The notes beneath the pieces were generated by a model. That model saw only the letters and a program-made list of their open reading frames with translations. It was not told the origin of the DNA and ran no database searches. DNA of 64,000 nt from Marasmius tenuissimus. Taxonomy: Eukaryota > Basidiomycota > Agaricomycetes > Agaricales > Marasmiaceae. Location of the stretch: the NCBI GenBank assembly GCA_029532415.1, contig JAQOTA010000047.1, positions 3,286,001-3,350,000 on the forward strand, read 5' to 3'. The position numbers and the translations under genes are program-made. This document shows positions 60,080 through 64,000 of the stretch, in pieces (position 1 is the stretch's first letter; every line of letters begins with the position of its first letter).

Positions 60080-62060
60080 AGGCTTACATGCATTTTCATT
60101 CCTCCCTCCGGTTCGGGTATTATTAGACTCGAGATTTTCAAACCTACCACGGTAAAAAAGACGATGCCACAAGCTTCGTAGCACTGTGGGATACACCAAG
60201 CGGTCAATTTCTCAGATAAACGAGTATCAATGACCGGAACTGTAAAATGCCCGGACGCGCTTAGGACTTGACTACAAAATGAGAGGTGGATTGCTTGGAA
60301 TACTAGACGTGAGTCAAAAAAACATATCCCACAAAGACAAGACAAACCGATGGAGCCGTAGGCTCGGCAGACCCCGCCTTCACAACAACGATGTTAAGGT
60401 GTGATTATTACTCCCCAACTTCCACTCCACCCCGAACTTGGGCTTGATGTATCTGTTATTCTAGGGTACCTACGAGGCTCGAAGTAGAAGGCAGTATGTT
60501 ACCCTCGGACTTGTTTTAATCGAGACTGGAAGTGCTGCATGTATCTAGATATTTCGTGGGGACGATTGCAATGAAAGCCTACTAAAAAATAAGAGCCTAA
60601 CACCACCCAGACGCCACATTAGCTCGGCGTCTCAGAAGTTGCCGGTCAGGAAGTCGCCGACTCCCTTTCTGAGAGGATCCACGACATTCAGAGCATGTAG
60701 TTTACCCTGCCGTGTAATACACTTCTCATTTTCCTTCATGTTCAATTGTGGATGGAAGACCTATCAGAACTTGTGTTAGGAACGCCAGGGCTCACCCTAC
60801 TGTGGATCGCGGGAAATGGCTCAATATGCGATCAAATTGTGCCTTGGCTGCAGATAATACGAGGGCAAATCCAAAACAAACAAACGATACGGGGTCTCGA
60901 GGTGGCTTTGTCTGTATTCCTTTTCTATTTCCCCCACCCTCATTTGAGGTTTTCGACAAATGTTACTCTGAAGGCCGGCCAAAGACTAATTAAATCGCGG
61001 GTGTCACGATGCCTTGCTCACTAGCGAGTTCTGACTAGAAAACGCAACACTGCCAGTCCTCAAATGCCGTATAATTGATGGTTTGGTGCTGCTTCCCGCT
61101 CTCAGAATTTCCCAGTCGACCGCCGTTCGAAGACCAGAGCTCCCCACCTTGGCTATTCATACTTCGACTCAAACATCGTTCGCAATTTACTGTCTCCCGG
61201 AGCAGTGGACTTGTCGAAACTCAGCAATACAGAGCTGACCCTGGTTGATAGCGGTGGTGTTGCCCTGTGTTGTCGCAATCGATTTCAGACGGACGGGTGG
61301 CTCGGGAGTCCGAAGAAAATTCAAAGGTTGTTTGAAGCCAGCTACCTCTAGCTCTAGCGACGGCAATCGTCGAGGTAACAACAATTTTAGATCAAGCCTG
61401 GGATTCTGAGAGGTTAATCTCACCAATGATAGTACATGTCTTGACTTCGACTCATTCACGTTCAAGATTTGATGAGTTATCGATGATGGGGGTCAGGAGG
61501 AAGCCAGTTACATCGCCAGTCAGTGCTCTACTTGACTGATGATCCTGGAACGACGACAGCAACGTCGATCAGCGCTCGTCGGCGTTGTGAGTAGGATTAG
61601 GCGGAACAGCAGTATGATAGCCGCAAACTGGCACTTCTTGGTCCATCAAGATCCGGCAACAAGGCATGAATGAGTGAAGGTCAACCTTTTTTATAGAGGC
61701 TCGAGATTCGTAAGTAGACACGAGTCGTACATGAGCGAGGCAGCTTGGTACAGGAAGGACGTCGGGTGGTATCGCAAAGCAGGATGTAAAAAGACGGAAA
61801 AGATGAGGAAACGAGGTGTCGCGAGAAGAGAAACATATCAGATGGATAGGATCGTAAGGTCATAATTATGAGTCGTGAGATGGAGGGAAGCGTGTGGGTA
61901 GTATACAAGGGCGAACGATGATTGAAGGAAATGCGCACGAAAGGGAGCAGAGCTCTATGGCGTCTGAGCGGTTTGGAGTCTGAAGCAGCTGCGTTTAATA
62001 TTAGGAAGTGCACATAAACAACACATAAATGGCGCAATCACTCACACTCAATCAAAGACT
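60080..62060. other. No supported gene
   Basis: Minus 61187..61465 has LRR-like leucine spacing (LLLPRRLPSLELEVAGF) and could be a relic of an F-box-type protein, but no F-box is present. Other frames are short. Confidence 0.3.
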
Positions 62061-62939
62061 TCACTTCCTCCGACAAACAGTCTCCTTCACCTTCATAGCG
62101 GCAGCCCTGCTGGTCTTATCAACCCTCACTCTGCCTCTATCGCCGATGCTCCTCCCAATCATCTCATCATCCCCATCCCTGCTATCACCATCACCATCAA
62201 CCGCATCCCCTTCACCACATCCGCTAGTCGGATGATCATCCTCGTGCTCATATCCACCAGAGTACAGGTCCCTCTTACTCCCCGCTCTAACCTTGATAGC
62301 CCAATCTTGAATACGCTTCCGATCACGGGCATCCATTATAGCACAAACATAGGGATAGTCCGGGTCATACTCGGATTCTTCTGCACGAACCGGTACCAAA
62401 TACGGCTGATACCTTTCCTTCGAATGAGGCGATTGTTCTCCCCAAGTATCTATCCAATATAGTTCCTGGCGTTGATCGTGTTGGATGACGGAAGCTTTGG
62501 ATGGAGGAGCTTCAACGCGAGCACGAGGCGGAGGGTGAACCTGAGCCTGAGCCTGATTACGAGTCACACCTGGCGGCGGTGCCCTGGTCGTCGTACGAGT
62601 AGGTGCCTCACGGAGGTAGCTACGAATGACAAGCTGGGGGTCTCGGGATGCGGTGGTTGGTGCGGCCATCTTCGTGGGCTGAGGGTACCCAAACGCAGCT
62701 GCAGATGATCCTGGCGTGATTGGACCTGGGGTATAGGGCTCGCTCCAGTCTGCGTCGGAGGGAGGTGCTAAGCGAGGTTGCACCTGCGGTGTCATCCCCT
62801 GGCTGCCCGAGGAGTGGCTCGGGAAATGGCGAGGGGAATTGGAGTACGCGGGGGTGCGAACGTGAGCCGGCCCACGGGGTTGGGACTGGAGAGGTGGCAT
62901 GGGTCGACGAACACGACGCAACTGACTGGGGTTTTGCAT
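62061..62939 (-). CDS. Hypothetical Pro-rich protein with conserved C-terminal acidic/basic region
   Basis: A single uninterrupted exon, 292 residues, opens MQNPSQLRRVRRPMPP. Residues 1-155 are Pro/Arg/Thr-rich and probably disordered. From about 165 a compact part follows (RQELYWIDTWGEQSPHSKER, YPYVCAIMDARDRKRIQDW), then an acidic run (DGDGDSRDGDDE) and a basic end (KVKETVCRRK). No signal peptide or membrane segment is seen. The C-terminal half is duplicated and truncated at 45208..45540, which supports it being a real coding unit. I do not recognise the family. Confidence 0.65.
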   Translation of the reverse strand: MQNPSQLRRVRRPMPPLQSQPRGPAHVRTPAYSNSPRHFPSHSSGSQGMTPQVQPRLAPPSDADWSEPYTPGPITPGSSAAAFGYPQPTKMAAPTTASRDPQLVIRSYLREAPTRTTTRAPPPGVTRNQAQAQVHPPPRARVEAPPSKASVIQHDQRQELYWIDTWGEQSPHSKERYQPYLVPVRAEESEYDPDYPYVCAIMDARDRKRIQDWAIKVRAGSKRDLYSGGYEHEDDHPTSGCGEGDAVDGDGDSRDGDDEMIGRSIGDRGRVRVDKTSRAAAMKVKETVCRRK

Positions 62940-63719
62940 GCTTGAAAGGTGAAGGGTTCCAAGGGTGTTCGACGAAGAGAAGAGGCTTCGAGGTCGGGGT
63001 TATGTACTCGACTCAGAGTGGCAAGCAACAATGAAAAAGGCAGTGATGACCGGAATTCATTTTCACAAAGAACGGCAGTTGACAAAGGACAAAGGCCAAT
63101 GCTGTTGCTGGGACAATGGACGGGAAATCGCACGCCACTGAACGAAGCCATACAAGCAAGACTCTCGGTGTTGATGAATCTTCGCTTGATTTCCTCCAGG
63201 AACTGAATATTCGTACATGACGAGTACGAAGAGAAAGAGGGGGTTTCGGAAGAAACAGACCGGTTATACATTCCCCGTATAGAGATGAAACGGGACCGAC
63301 ACGTAACACAGTACTAGGGTTACCCTCCGTATTTGTAGTGCACATGTACCAGGGCTAGTCACAAGGTTCTGACATGAATTACCTCGTATAAGAGATTTGA
63401 AAAAACGTACCATCGAGTCCATTCTACTCGCGAGCACTGAACACTGACCTCTCTCTCCACTGACCACCATTGGACGGATGTATCCGGTTTTGCTATACTC
63501 TAAGCAGCTTGAAGTACCATAAAAGCACAACAAAGCGTTTAGTGACCTTGCGCCTCGTATAGACACGTTGATTTCTTGGTTGGAGTGTGGAGAGGTTTCC
63601 CGGTGATGATGATTCCAACGCCGAAGTCAGTACTTCATTCTGGCTGCCATCTTTGAGTAGAAGGATTCTCAGCGAGGGAAAAATTTGCTAAAGGACCATC
63701 CTGGCACTGCTGGCCAATC
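62940..63719. other. Upstream region of the Pro-rich gene; no other gene
   Basis: Overlapping frames on both strands without recognisable features. Confidence 0.4.
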
Positions 63720-64000
63720 AGGTTTTTACGCCCGCAATTAATGGGGTAAAAGCCTTCGTAAAAGATATGAATTTGTGACCAAATTCACGGGCGTCAAAAC
63801 CAATTTTTTAGCGCTCAAAACAGCCAAGACAAAGGTTGCTTTTTTCGAGCGAAAAAACGTGACAATTTTCTTTGATTTTTGCCTTTTTACGCCCGTAAAA
63901 ATCCTTCCGAGATTTATCCGGGACAGTTTTGCGCTCGTAAAAATCTTCTTTTTGCCTCGTGTATTTCGTGTGTCTTTGCGCGCTCAAAAATATCTTTTTG
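63720..64000. repeat. Cluster of short A/T-flanked CG-core palindromes
   Basis: Repeated sites of the form TTTT-n-CG-rich-n-AAAA occur: TTTTTACGCCCG, CACGGGCGTCAAAA, TTTTTAGCGCTCAAAA, TTTTTTCGAGCGAAAAAA, TTTTTACGCCCGTAAAAA and TTTTGCGCTCGTAAAAA, about eight within 280 bases. They run to the window edge. Confidence 0.6.

Overview
The window looks like a gene-poor, transposon-rich segment of a basidiomycete genome, most likely an agaricomycete. The signs are short introns (about 50-75 bases, GTRNGT donors and YAG acceptors), a MULE-type transposase with a SWIM finger, a Ty1/copia element, a RecQ-like helicase fragment, an F-box/leucine-rich protein, an HMG-box regulator and many cell-surface proteins with one membrane segment. 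I recognised no species.

Layout. 0.07-1.75 kb: HMG-box transcription factor (minus). 2.81-5.93 kb: MULE with perfect 63-base terminal inverted repeats (TIRs), a 9-base target duplication and an internally deleted transposase. 7.64 kb: tRNA-Ile(AAU) with an intron. 9.0-54.7 kb: nine dispersed tandem copies, all on the minus strand, of one family of single-pass membrane proteins. They are called A (9.0), B (12.6), C (14.9), D (23.9), E (38.7), F (46.2), G (48.8), H (52.0) and I (54.0 kb). A, B and F can be spliced by hand into uninterrupted frames. C, D, G, H and I are broken, and E has one unresolved splice junction. Each protein has a split signal peptide, a small ectodomain resembling the Kre9/Knh1 type, a Ser/Thr/Pro stalk, a Gly-rich membrane segment, an Arg/Lys stop and a cytosolic tail that ends in a PPxY motif.

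The array is interrupted by a 9.9-kb copia element (26.66-36.54 kb, minus). One of its LTRs carries a nested 773-base element with 199-base TIRs. The array also contains TA-flanked MITEs, minisatellites and a CpG-poor block at roughly 22-40 kb. An F-box gene lies at 40.7-42.0 kb. 55-64 kb holds hairpin and TIR elements, one possible small secreted or lectin-like exon, and a Pro-rich gene at 62.1-62.9 kb whose 3' half is duplicated at 45.2 kb.

The most unusual observation is in copies A, B and C: the start codon appears to be split by an intron (AT|G). Relatives E, F and H keep an ordinary ATG twelve bases upstream of the same intron. All exon boundaries are read by eye without transcript data. 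Family names come from motif recognition, not from database searches.
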